In this document: piece by piece, positions 1-6,415 of the stretch
Numbering within the stretch: the stretch's first letter is position 1
Layout: every line of letters begins with the position of its first letter
Notes under the pieces: generated by a model
Told to the model about the DNA's origin: nothing
Seen by the model: the letters and a program-made list of their open reading frames with translations, nothing else
Databases searched by the model: none
Program-made: the position numbers and the translations under genes
DNA from: an uncultured Dechloromonas sp.
Lineage (GTDB): Bacteria; Pseudomonadota; Gammaproteobacteria; Burkholderiales; Rhodocyclaceae
Reading direction: 5' to 3'
NCBI GenBank assembly: GCA_946477505.1
Contig: CAMKYP010000169.1
Location: 1-7,999, forward strand
Length of the DNA stretch: 7,999 nucleotides

Positions 1-2
1 GT

Positions 3-986
3 ATCATCCACCGCGATATCAAACCGGCCAACATCATGGTCGCTGCCGGCGACGAGGCCAAAATCGCCGATTTTGGGTTGGCGCTCAACATGAACAAGGA
101 TCTTGACCGGGATTCAACGTTCATCATGGGGGTGGGCTCGCCGGCCTACATGTCGCCGGAGCAGATCAAGGGCTATCCCCTCAATCAGAAGACTGACCTG
201 TATTCGCTGGGGGTTTTGCTCTTCCAGTTGCTGACCGGGCGATTGCCTTTCCGCGCCAACAACCAGGCGACCTTGATCTACCGTATCGTCAATACCGACG
301 CGCCGGCGGTTACCTCGTTGCGCCCCGATCTTCCCGAGGGCTTGAATGCCATTCTCAAGCGCGCGCTGGAGAAGGATCTCTACAACCGCTACCGGAATGG
401 CGCCGAGATGGCCAAGGACCTGTCGGCGGTACGCTACCAGTTGGTCGATGAGGATTCAACGATCGAGGATACGCGGCACTTCGAAACCCTGCGCCGACTT
501 GAGTTTTTCACGGAATTCGAGAATATCGAAATTTGGGAAGTGTTGCGGGTCGCTGTCTGGCGGGATGTTTCGCCGAATGTTGCCTTGGTGCGCGAGGGAG
601 ACAGGAGCAAGTTCTTTGGCGTGATCGTCTCGGGTTCGGTCGAAATTTCCATCGAAGGCAAGGCGCTGTGTCGATTGGGGACCAGCGAGCCGGTCGGCGA
701 GGTGGCTTTCCTGCATCCCTCAAGTGATTTGCGCTGCGCCACGGCGACGACGCTGGAACCCACGCTGTTCCTGGAGATCAATGCCGCTGCATTGGCCCTG
801 TCGTCAGAGGAGCTGCTCGAGCGTGTGCGCAATGCCCTGCTCAGCCGGATGATCAAGCGCATGCGCGAGGTTAACCGGAGCGCCGCTGCACAGGGCTTGC
901 CGGCTGTGCAGAGTCTCACCGCGTCGCAGTCCGGCGGGCCGTCGAAAGCAGGGGGCGGACTCGACCTCGAACTGGCGCCCATGTAA
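3..986 (+). CDS. Ser/Thr protein kinase with C-terminal cyclic-nucleotide-binding-like domain (5' end outside window)
   Basis: A Hanks-type Ser/Thr kinase that would phosphorylate protein substrates in the cytoplasm; its targets cannot be told from here. The reading frame is already open at the left edge, so the N-lobe (glycine loop, catalytic lysine) is missing. Of the 327 visible residues, the catalytic loop HRDIKPAN is residues 3-10, DFG is 23-25 and the SPE of the activation segment is 51-53. The subdomain IX aspartate in TDLYSLGV lies near residue 65, and the kinase fold ends near 155. From about 174 to 262 follows a CNB/CAP-effector-like domain whose phosphate-binding cassette keeps the GE pair (232-233) and the arginine (244) that normally contact the cyclic nucleotide phosphate. 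A basic helix and a Gly/Ser-rich tail end the protein. No transmembrane segment is visible in this part. The fusion suggests kinase control by a nucleotide or other ligand (inference). Catalytic residues are intact, so it is probably active. The gene converges on the chemoreceptor gene downstream. Confidence 0.93.
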   Translation: MIHRDIKPANIMVAAGDEAKIADFGLALNMNKDLDRDSTFIMGVGSPAYMSPEQIKGYPLNQKTDLYSLGVLLFQLLTGRLPFRANNQATLIYRIVNTDAPAVTSLRPDLPEGLNAILKRALEKDLYNRYRNGAEMAKDLSAVRYQLVDEDSTIEDTRHFETLRRLEFFTEFENIEIWEVLRVAVWRDVSPNVALVREGDRSKFFGVIVSGSVEISIEGKALCRLGTSEPVGEVAFLHPSSDLRCATATTLEPTLFLEINAAALALSSEELLERVRNALLSRMIKRMREVNRSAAAQGLPAVQSLTASQSGGPSKAGGGLDLELAPM

Positions 987-1004
987 CCGGTGGCGGCGCA
1001 CAGC

Positions 1005-1031
1005 AAAACGGCCTCCGAGGAAGCCGTTTTT
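1005..1031. terminator. Bidirectional Rho-independent terminator between convergent genes
   Basis: An A4 run and the stem half ACGGC-C-TC face GA-A-GCCGT and a T5 run around a CGAG loop, with one C/A mismatch in the stem. The T run serves the kinase gene, which ends 18 bases upstream. The A run reads as a U tract on the other strand for the chemoreceptor gene, whose stop codon lies 17 bases away. The position and symmetry fit a shared terminator for both convergent genes. Confidence 0.8.
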
Positions 1032-1047
1032 GTTGCGGGCAAGCCGG

Positions 1048-2667
1048 TCAGACCTTGAATCGTCCGACCAGTGCAGCCAGTCCGTCGGCCAGGCGCTTGA
1101 GATCGTGGGCGGCGCCGGCGGTCTGCTCGACGGTCCCGGAATTCTCGCGCGCCATGCCGGCAATGGCTTCGATACTGTTTTCGACATCGCCGGAGAAGCG
1201 ACGCTGCTGATCGGTGGCTGAGGCGATCGCATCCAGGCCGTGGCCCACTTCGGCAACCGAGCCATTGGTCGCCTGCAGTACGTTGGACACGGAAGAGACG
1301 GCTGCCTGGCTGGATTCCAGATGGCTCAGTCCTTCTTCGATGCTGCGGCGGACCGATACCGACTGGGCACTCAGGTTGGCCGTAATCGCATCGATTTCGC
1401 TGGCTGAGCGAGACGACTTTTCGGCCAGTTTGCGGACTTCGTCGGCAACGACCGCGAAGCCGCGTCCCTGCTCACCGGCACGCGCTGCTTCTATGGCAGC
1501 ATTCAGGGCCAGCAGGTTGGTCTGCTCGGCAATGTCCTTGACCTCGCGGGTCATCATCGTAATCGATTCGGTGTTGCGGACGAAGTCGTTGACCGATTCG
1601 GCCATTTCCTTCACCGCACGTTCGACAACGTCCATTTCTCCGAGCAGGGTCTGCAGGTTGCGGCTGCCTTCATTGGCGCGGGCCAGGCTTTCCTGTGACT
1701 GATGCTGGACATGCTCGGCGCTCTGCGCGATGGAGGAGATGCTTGAAACCAGCTGTTCCACGGCGGTGGCGGCAAGATCGGACTTTTCGTTCTGCTGGTG
1801 GGAGCTCTGGGTTACGCGATCGGCACTTTCGGAGAGTGCGGTAACGCGCGCCGATACCTGGCTGGCGGCATCGCGGACCTGGCGCACGAGCTGGTTGAAG
1901 TTGTCCATCATTTCGTTGAATACCTGGGCGGACTGGCCAACTTCATCCTTGCCCTTGACCGGCAGGCGGCGGGTCAGGTCGCCCTCGCCGCGCGCGATGT
2001 CGCTGAGTCCCTTGCGCAACTCATCGAGCGGAGAAGTCACGAAATGACGGGTGATCAGGTAGATGAGAACGAGCAGCACGCCCAGAGCGGCCAACGCCAC
2101 GCCGGCAATTTTCAGGCGAAACGCGGCAACCTCGGATTCAACCGAATCCAGTGAGACCCGCATGCTGACAATGCCAAGTACCGTGCCTTCCGCTGTTTGA
2201 TGGCAGACGAGGCAATCCTTGCCGAGATAGCTCTTCGAAGCCTTGGTCGGATTGATCACTTGCAGGTAGGAGCTGCCGTTTTCCCGCTCGACCGAGACGT
2301 AGGGGGTGCCGGTGGACATGACCTGCTGCTCCTTGGCGTCCAACTGGCGGTTGCTCTTGGTGTCGGGGCCGTACAGTTTCGTCACCGCTTCGCTGCGGGC
2401 GACGTGCAAATCCTTGATGATGGATAGCTGCTTGATCTGGTCCAGGAAGACTTCCCTCTGCCCGACCGTCCCGGTGATCATCATGCCGGTCAGGCCGGCC
2501 ATGGTCATTTCGTGGATACTTTGTGCGAAATCCTGAGCTTGACGGATGGCGGTTTCACGGTTGACCTGGGTGGTCCATACGATGGCTCCGGCCCAGATTG
2601 TGGCCAGTACGACCCAGATCGCGGCGGTGAGTCGTATCCAGATCTTCAAGTCGGCGATGCGCGGCAT
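1048..2667 (-). CDS. Methyl-accepting chemotaxis protein with c-type heme-binding periplasmic sensor domain
   Basis: A 539-residue transmembrane chemoreceptor that would signal through CheW/CheA to the flagellar motor. TM1 is about residues 10-33 and TM2 about 186-208. HAMP is about 209-262 and the coiled-coil signalling domain about 270-535. The highly conserved hairpin tip lies at 381-411 (EQTNLLALNAAIEAARAGEQ and following). The sensor domain (about 34-185) contains CLVCH (C152, C155, H156), a single CxxCH c-type heme motif on the predicted periplasmic side, just before GTVLGIVSMRVSL. Periplasmic c-heme is known in DcrA of Desulfovibrio and in Geobacter heme-PAS chemoreceptors, so a redox, oxygen or other gas/energy-taxis role is likely (inference). 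The C-terminus (GRFKV) lacks an NWETF-type CheR-docking pentapeptide. The ATG is preceded by GGAG with 7-base spacing. No cheA, cheW or other che genes are nearby, so it is an orphan receptor gene. Confidence 0.95.
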   Translation of the reverse strand: MPRIADLKIWIRLTAAIWVVLATIWAGAIVWTTQVNRETAIRQAQDFAQSIHEMTMAGLTGMMITGTVGQREVFLDQIKQLSIIKDLHVARSEAVTKLYGPDTKSNRQLDAKEQQVMSTGTPYVSVERENGSSYLQVINPTKASKSYLGKDCLVCHQTAEGTVLGIVSMRVSLDSVESEVAAFRLKIAGVALAALGVLLVLIYLITRHFVTSPLDELRKGLSDIARGEGDLTRRLPVKGKDEVGQSAQVFNEMMDNFNQLVRQVRDAASQVSARVTALSESADRVTQSSHQQNEKSDLAATAVEQLVSSISSIAQSAEHVQHQSQESLARANEGSRNLQTLLGEMDVVERAVKEMAESVNDFVRNTESITMMTREVKDIAEQTNLLALNAAIEAARAGEQGRGFAVVADEVRKLAEKSSRSASEIDAITANLSAQSVSVRRSIEEGLSHLESSQAAVSSVSNVLQATNGSVAEVGHGLDAIASATDQQRRFSGDVENSIEAIAGMARENSGTVEQTAGAAHDLKRLADGLAALVGRFKV

Positions 2668-2674
2668 TATTCTT

Positions 2675-2678
2675 CTCC
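2675..2678 (-). promoter_or_regulatory. Ribosome binding site of the chemoreceptor gene
   Basis: The minus strand reads GGAG seven bases before the ATG at 2667. It is a good Shine-Dalgarno match and fixes that start, although the gene also lies downstream of trxC on the same strand. Confidence 0.7.
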
Positions 2679-2710
2679 ACTGTGATTCCTGAGTTATTTC
2701 AGGCCGTCAG

Positions 2711-2736
2711 ATCGATTGCCTAGATTGTGCCATTTA
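2711..2736 (-). promoter_or_regulatory. Possible alternative-sigma promoter (sigma-54-like, or weak sigma-28-like) for the chemoreceptor gene
   Basis: On the minus strand, 2732 to 2717 reads TGGCACAATCTAGGCA. This has GG and GC separated by exactly 10 bases, as in a sigma-54 -24/-12 element (consensus TGGCAC-N5-TTGCA, here AGGCA at the -12 end). Transcription would start near 2706, giving a leader of about 39 bases. Overlapping it, TAAA (2736-2733) and CGAT (2714-2711) resemble a flagellar sigma-28 promoter, but the spacing is one base too long and the -10 element is partial. Both are motif matches by eye only. A chemoreceptor gene is a plausible target of either factor. Confidence 0.3.
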
Positions 2737-2776
2737 CGCCGCATTCCGGCAAAACTATTCCAGAATTGCAAATTTC

Positions 2777-2789
2777 GCCTGGGTCAGGC
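2777..2789 (-). terminator. Weak hairpin after trxC, possible terminator or attenuator
   Basis: GCCTG-ACC-CAGGC on the minus strand forms a 5-bp perfect stem with a 3-base loop, 5 bases after the trxC stop codon. It is followed by GAAATTT, not a proper U tract, so termination would be inefficient at best. Read-through from trxC into the chemoreceptor gene remains possible. Confidence 0.2.
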
Positions 2790-2794
2790 AGGGC

Positions 2795-3238
<444 letters not shown>

Positions 3239-3244
3239 CTCGAG

Positions 3245-3248
3245 CTCC
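3245..3248 (-). promoter_or_regulatory. Ribosome binding site that decides the trxC start
   Basis: Minus-strand GGAG lies 6 bases before the ATG at 3238. The alternative in-frame ATG at 3250 overlaps this motif and has no Shine-Dalgarno sequence of its own, so the shorter protein is preferred. Confidence 0.65.
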
Positions 3249-3252
3249 ATGG

Positions 3253-3268
3253 ATCAGATTATTCTGAT
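3253..3268 (-). promoter_or_regulatory. Perfect inverted repeat overlapping a possible -10 box before trxC
   Basis: The minus strand reads ATCAGA-ATAA-TCTGAT, a perfect 6-bp inverted repeat with a 4-base centre, ending 4 bases before the trxC Shine-Dalgarno site. Inside it, AATAAT (3263-3258) matches five of six bases of the -10 consensus and would give a start near 3251 and a 13-base leader. TTGCCG (3288-3283) is a possible -35 at a long 19-base spacing. The repeat could be an operator or, in a longer hemH-trxC transcript, a small hairpin beside the ribosome binding site. It does not match the OxyR consensus. Confidence 0.35.
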
Positions 3269-3307
3269 GTATGGGCAAGAGCCGGCAATTCAAGTCAGGC
3301 GGCTTGT

Positions 3308-4411
3308 TCAGCTACGGGCTCCGCACCGGATGGCACGGCTGGCGCTGTTTTCCAGTTGTCGGGGATCGATGGCTGACGTGCTGGGCCAGCCGGCAAGATG
3401 TTGCTCGGTGAGATCGGCCAGTGCCTTGATCCAGGCACCATCTTCGTTGAGAGCCGGGATGTAGTGGTAGACCTTGCCGCCAGCCTTGAGAAAATCGTCG
3501 CGACCCTCCAGAGCGATTTCTTCCAGCGTTTCAAGACAGTCGGCGACAAAGCCGGGGCAGATCACATCCACCCGATGTATGCCCTGGGCGCCCCATTCGT
3601 GTAACGTGGGAGCGGTGTAGGGCTGCAGCCATTCTGCCTTGCCGAAACGCGACTGGAAGCAGATTTGAAATTGCTCGGGCTTCAGGTTGAGTCGTTCGGC
3701 GAGTAGACGCCCGGTCTTCTGGCATTCGCAAAAGTAGGGGTCGCCAAGATCGAGGCTGCGTTTGGGCAGGCCGTGGAAGCTGATGAGCAGGCGGTCGTTG
3801 TTGCCGAGTGAGCCATTGGCCTGCCAGTGCTTGCGAACCGATGCTTCGAGCGCCGCCAGATAGCCTTCCTGGTCATGGAAATTGCGAACGAAGCGCATTT
3901 CGGGCTGGTTGCGGGTTCGCAACAACCATGCCGAGCAGGTATCGACAACGGTCGCCGTGGTGCTGGCGGCGTATTGCGGATACAGCGGAACGATCAGGAT
4001 GCGGCTGGCGCCCTCGGCTTTCAGACGGGTGAGCGTCTCGGGTATCGATGGCGAACCGTAGCGCATCGCCCAGGTTACGGTGACGCGGTGGTCGCGCTGG
4101 CCGAGCAGTCCGTTGAGCAGCTTGGCCTGGCGCTCGGTATGCACGCGCAGCGGCGACCCCTCGGGCATCCAGACGGTGGCGTACTTGGCGGCCGATTTCT
4201 TTGGGCGCACATTGAGGATAATCCCGTTCAGGATCAGCCACCACAGCGGCTTGGGAATCTCCACGACGCGCGGGTCCGAAAGGAATTGCTTGAGGTAGCG
4301 GCGCAGCGCCGGCGCGGTCGGTGCATCGGGCGTGCCGAGATTGACGAGAACGACGGCGGTGCTCGCCGGCGTGCCATGGCGGTGCGGCGGCTCGGGAAGA
4401 AAGCGGGACAT
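3308..4411 (-). CDS. hemH: Ferrochelatase (protoheme ferro-lyase)
   Basis: Inserts Fe(II) into protoporphyrin IX to give protoheme, the last step of the protoporphyrin-dependent heme pathway, in the cytoplasm or at the inner membrane face. The 367-residue protein carries the family landmarks. VLVNLGTPDAP is at 21-31 and the central core around 114-148 includes AMRYGSPSI and VPLYPQY. SFHGLPKRS at 211-219 holds the catalytic histidine H213. CPGFVADCLETLEEI at 285-299 has E294 at the position of the conserved active-site glutamate. It is longer than E. coli HemH (320), with N- and C-terminal extensions as in other betaproteobacteria. The start at 4411 gives the normal N-terminus, and longer in-frame starts would run deep into hrcA. 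Its ATG shares one base with the hrcA stop codon and has only a weak Shine-Dalgarno sequence, so translation is probably coupled to hrcA. Confidence 0.97.
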   Translation of the reverse strand: MSRFLPEPPHRHGTPASTAVVLVNLGTPDAPTAPALRRYLKQFLSDPRVVEIPKPLWWLILNGIILNVRPKKSAAKYATVWMPEGSPLRVHTERQAKLLNGLLGQRDHRVTVTWAMRYGSPSIPETLTRLKAEGASRILIVPLYPQYAASTTATVVDTCSAWLLRTRNQPEMRFVRNFHDQEGYLAALEASVRKHWQANGSLGNNDRLLISFHGLPKRSLDLGDPYFCECQKTGRLLAERLNLKPEQFQICFQSRFGKAEWLQPYTAPTLHEWGAQGIHRVDVICPGFVADCLETLEEIALEGRDDFLKAGGKVYHYIPALNEDGAWIKALADLTEQHLAGWPSTSAIDPRQLENSASRAIRCGARS

Positions 4412-5439
4412 CAATGATCCGATTTGGTGGAGAGGGCGCTGGAGAGCAGGCGGGCGGTGATGTCGACGATCGGAATGACCCGTTCGTAAGCCATGCGCGT
4501 CGGGCCGATGACGCCGACCGAGCCGACCACCTGCCCGTCGACGGCGTAGGGGGCGGTGACGACGCTGCATTCATCGAGCGGGGCGATGCCCGATTCACCG
4601 CCAATGAAGATCTGCACGCCTTCGGCGCGGTTCGATACGTCGAGCAGGCGCATCAGGCTGGAACGTTGCTCAAACAGATCGAATAGTTCGCGCAGCCGTT
4701 TCATGTTCGACGACAGTTCCTCGACGTCGAGCAGGTTCTTTTCGCCGGAGATGACGTAGGGCGTCGCGCTTTCCGACATGGCGGCGTCGCCCGCCTCGAG
4801 GGCCAGGGTCATCAGTGGCTTGATGTCTTCGCGCAATTGCCGGATTTCGGCCGACAGGTGGTGGCGCATCTGTTCAAAGTCCAGACCGGCAAAGTTCTGC
4901 GTCAGGTAATTGGCGGCACTGACCAACTCGGCAGGTGTATAGGCTTTCTCGGTGGACACGATGCGGTTCTGCACGTCGCCGTCGGCGGTTACGATGATCA
5001 GCAGGATGCGCCGCTCGGAGAGGCTGAGAAATTCGATCTGCCGGATGCGGCTAGTCTGCCGGCGAGGCGCGATGACGACGCCGGCGAAGTGCGTCAGGCT
5101 CGACAGGAGTTGCGAGGCGCTGGAAATGATCTGGCTGGACGGGCGGCCATGCAGAGCTTCCTCCATTCGGCCGAGCTGGCTGGCCTCCAGGGTCTGGACA
5201 GTGAGCAGGCTGTCGACGAACAGGCGGTAGCCCCGTGCCGTCGGGATGCGGCCAGCTGAGGTGTGCGGGCTGGCGACAAAACCGGCTTCTTCGAGGTCAG
5301 CCATCACGTTGCGGATGGTCGCCGGCGACAGGTCGAGGCCGGAAAACTTCGATAGCGCACGCGAACCGACCGGTTGCCCATCGGCAATGTAGTGTTCGAC
5401 CAGCGTCTTCAGCAGGGTACGGGCGCGTTCATCAAGCAT
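4411..5439 (-). CDS. hrcA: Heat-inducible transcription repressor HrcA
   Basis: A DNA-binding repressor of class I heat-shock genes (groESL, dnaK operons) acting at CIRCE operators, with activity linked to the GroE chaperonin. The 342-residue protein has the N-terminal winged helix (about residues 1-72; PATIRNVMADLEEAGF at 39-54 and HTSAGRIPT at 59-67). A GAF-like domain and the family's dimerisation insert follow. Length and domains are normal. The ATG at 5439 starts the protein at MLDERARTLLKTLVEHYI, the usual HrcA beginning. The frame stays open upstream to 5520, but that stretch has no HrcA-like sequence or ribosome site and overlaps nadK. No Shine-Dalgarno motif precedes 5439, and a -10-like box stands 6 bases away. 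No chaperone gene and no CIRCE element (TTAGCACTC-N9-GAGTGCTAA) are seen in the window. It is divergent from nadK and overlaps hemH by one base. Confidence 0.96.
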   Translation of the reverse strand: MLDERARTLLKTLVEHYIADGQPVGSRALSKFSGLDLSPATIRNVMADLEEAGFVASPHTSAGRIPTARGYRLFVDSLLTVQTLEASQLGRMEEALHGRPSSQIISSASQLLSSLTHFAGVVIAPRRQTSRIRQIEFLSLSERRILLIIVTADGDVQNRIVSTEKAYTPAELVSAANYLTQNFAGLDFEQMRHHLSAEIRQLREDIKPLMTLALEAGDAAMSESATPYVISGEKNLLDVEELSSNMKRLRELFDLFEQRSSLMRLLDVSNRAEGVQIFIGGESGIAPLDECSVVTAPYAVDGQVVGSVGVIGPTRMAYERVIPIVDITARLLSSALSTKSDH

Positions 5440-5440
5440 G

Positions 5441-5463
5441 TCCGGATTGTACAAAAAACCGGA
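5441..5463. repeat. Short inverted repeat flanking the hrcA -10 box
   Basis: TCCGG (5441-5445) and CCGGA (5459-5463) form a 5-bp perfect inverted repeat with 13 bases between, enclosing the TACAAT box and the palindrome TTGTACAA (5447-5454). It could be an operator in the hrcA/nadK divergent region, but a 5-bp GC-rich repeat may also be chance. Confidence 0.25.
5446..5451 (-). promoter_or_regulatory. Possible -10 box of hrcA, implying a leaderless mRNA
   Basis: Minus-strand TACAAT matches five of six bases of the sigma-70 -10 consensus and ends 6 bases before the hrcA ATG. Normal spacing would put +1 at about 5439, on the A of the start codon. No good -35 hexamer is seen at 16-18 bases (GTAGCG or TGTAGC at best), so the call rests mainly on the -10 and on the missing Shine-Dalgarno sequence. 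Confidence 0.4.
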
Positions 5464-5503
5464 GGCGGCGCTACAGGCCATTTTTATGCAAGAATTCAGC
5501 CCC

Positions 5504-6415
5504 ATGAACCGAGGCTTCACATCCTATCGCTCCCCCCGGACCATCGCGCTGGTCGGCAAATACCATAGCCAGGAAATTGCCGAATCACTGCGCCGGCTGG
5601 CCGAGTATCTCTACGAGCGCGGTGCCTCGGTCTTCATTGAGCGGGAAACCGCCGAGAATATCGGCAAGAAGGTCGATCTATCGCGCTGGGTGACTTGCGG
5701 CTTCAACGATATTGGCGCACACGCCGACCTCGCCATCGTGCTCGGTGGCGACGGCACCATGCTCAACGCGGCACGCCGCCTGGCCCGCTATTGCGTGCCG
5801 CTGGTCGGCGTCAATCAGGGCCGCCTCGGCTTCATGACCGACATTGCCCGCGACGACATGCTGACCTGCATGGACGATCTGCTCGACGGTCGTTTCGCCC
5901 CGGAAAATCGGATGCTGCTGGCCGCCGAAGTAACGCGCGATGGCAAGGAAATCGCCTCGAACATGGCGCTCAACGATGTCGTGGTCGACAAGGGCGCTAT
6001 CGGCCGGATGATCGAATTCGAATTGTTCATTGACGGAGAATTCATCTACAACCTGCGTTCGGATGGCCTGATCGTGTCGACGCCGACCGGCTCGACCGCC
6101 TATTCGATGTCGGCGGGCGGTCCCATCCTCAATCCGACACTGACCGGCATCGCGCTGGTGCCGCTCTGTCCGCATGCGCTGACCAACCGGCCGATCATCG
6201 TCAACGACAACACCGATATCGAACTGCGCATCGCCAATGCAGACGATCCGCGCGTGCACTTCGACGGCCAAGTCACGCTCGACCTGCTGCCCGGCGACAG
6301 CGTTCGCCTGCGCCGCTCCGAACACACTATCTGCTTCCTGCATCCACCGGGCTACAGCTATTTCGCCATGTTGCGCCAGAAACTGCAGTGGAGCGAAAGG
6401 CCGAAAGGGCCCTGA
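5504..6415 (+). CDS. nadK: NAD kinase (ATP/polyphosphate-NAD kinase)
   Basis: Phosphorylates NAD to NADP in the cytoplasm and so sets the NADPH pool used in biosynthesis and by thioredoxin and glutathione systems. The 303-residue protein (E. coli 292) has the family motifs: GGDGT at 81-85, NQGRLGF at 104-110, ALND at 155-158, SDGLIVSTPTGSTAYSMSAG in one block at 186-205, then GGP at 205-207. HPPGYSYFAML is near the C-terminus. The start at 5504 (MNRGFTSYRSPRTIALVGK) places the first beta strand as in E. coli NadK. An in-frame ATG at 5486 would add six residues and neither has a strong ribosome site, so the start is uncertain by a few codons. The gene is divergent from hrcA, with 64 bases between. 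Its stop codon overlaps the recN start by one base, as expected for a nadK-recN operon. No clear promoter was found. Confidence 0.96.
   Translation: MNRGFTSYRSPRTIALVGKYHSQEIAESLRRLAEYLYERGASVFIERETAENIGKKVDLSRWVTCGFNDIGAHADLAIVLGGDGTMLNAARRLARYCVPLVGVNQGRLGFMTDIARDDMLTCMDDLLDGRFAPENRMLLAAEVTRDGKEIASNMALNDVVVDKGAIGRMIEFELFIDGEFIYNLRSDGLIVSTPTGSTAYSMSAGGPILNPTLTGIALVPLCPHALTNRPIIVNDNTDIELRIANADDPRVHFDGQVTLDLLPGDSVRLRRSEHTICFLHPPGYSYFAMLRQKLQWSERPKGP
6403..6409 (+). promoter_or_regulatory. Ribosome binding site of recN inside the nadK 3' end
   Basis: GAAAGGG lies 5 bases before the recN ATG at 6415. It is the second copy of an 8-base tandem repeat (6394-6401 and 6402-6409, one mismatch) that encodes part of the NadK tail ERPKGP. 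GGCC-GAAAG-GGCC (6399-6411) could also fold into a 4-bp hairpin that hides the site until nadK-translating ribosomes open it. Confidence 0.5.

Noticed and set aside
434..1042. 202-codon minus-strand frame opposite the kinase gene
   Set aside because: It overlaps the CNB domain of the kinase and the bidirectional terminator. Its composition is low-complexity Ser/Arg/Thr with no recognisable motif, so it is a shadow frame.
3239..3255. Cluster of restriction sites (CTCGAG, GAGCTC, CCATGG) that looks like a cloning polylinker
   Set aside because: The bases are explained as the natural trxC ribosome site and start region, between intact native genes with no vector sequence around them.
3280..3304. 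AGCCG-N15-CGGCT inverted repeat after hemH as a terminator
   Set aside because: Only a 5-bp stem with a 15-base loop and no U tract. Not convincing as a terminator, so hemH-trxC read-through stays possible.
3295..3549. Frameshift at the hemH 3' end (another frame gives a plausible Ala/Pro/Glu-rich tail)
   Set aside because: The main frame ends with a LENSASRAIRCGA-like tail that resembles C-termini of other betaproteobacterial ferrochelatases, so no frameshift is needed.
3873..4604. 243-codon minus-strand frame across the hrcA/hemH junction
   Set aside because: It is out of frame with both genes, Arg/Pro/Ser-rich, and spans the one-base overlap of two intact known genes.
5440..5503. CIRCE operator for hrcA autoregulation
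   Set aside because: No TTAGCACTC/GAGTGCTAA half-sites with 9-base spacing are present. The 5-bp TCCGG/CCGGA repeat does not resemble CIRCE.
5440..5520. N-terminal extension of HrcA by 27 residues (start at 5520)
   Set aside because: The added sequence does not look like HrcA, would overlap the nadK start, and lacks a ribosome site. The start at 5439 matches the family N-terminus.
5678..6343. Long open frame (221 codons) on the minus strand inside nadK
   Set aside because: It lies entirely opposite a well-supported nadK gene and has no ribosome site or recognisable domain. It is the expected product of GC-rich codon bias on the opposite strand.
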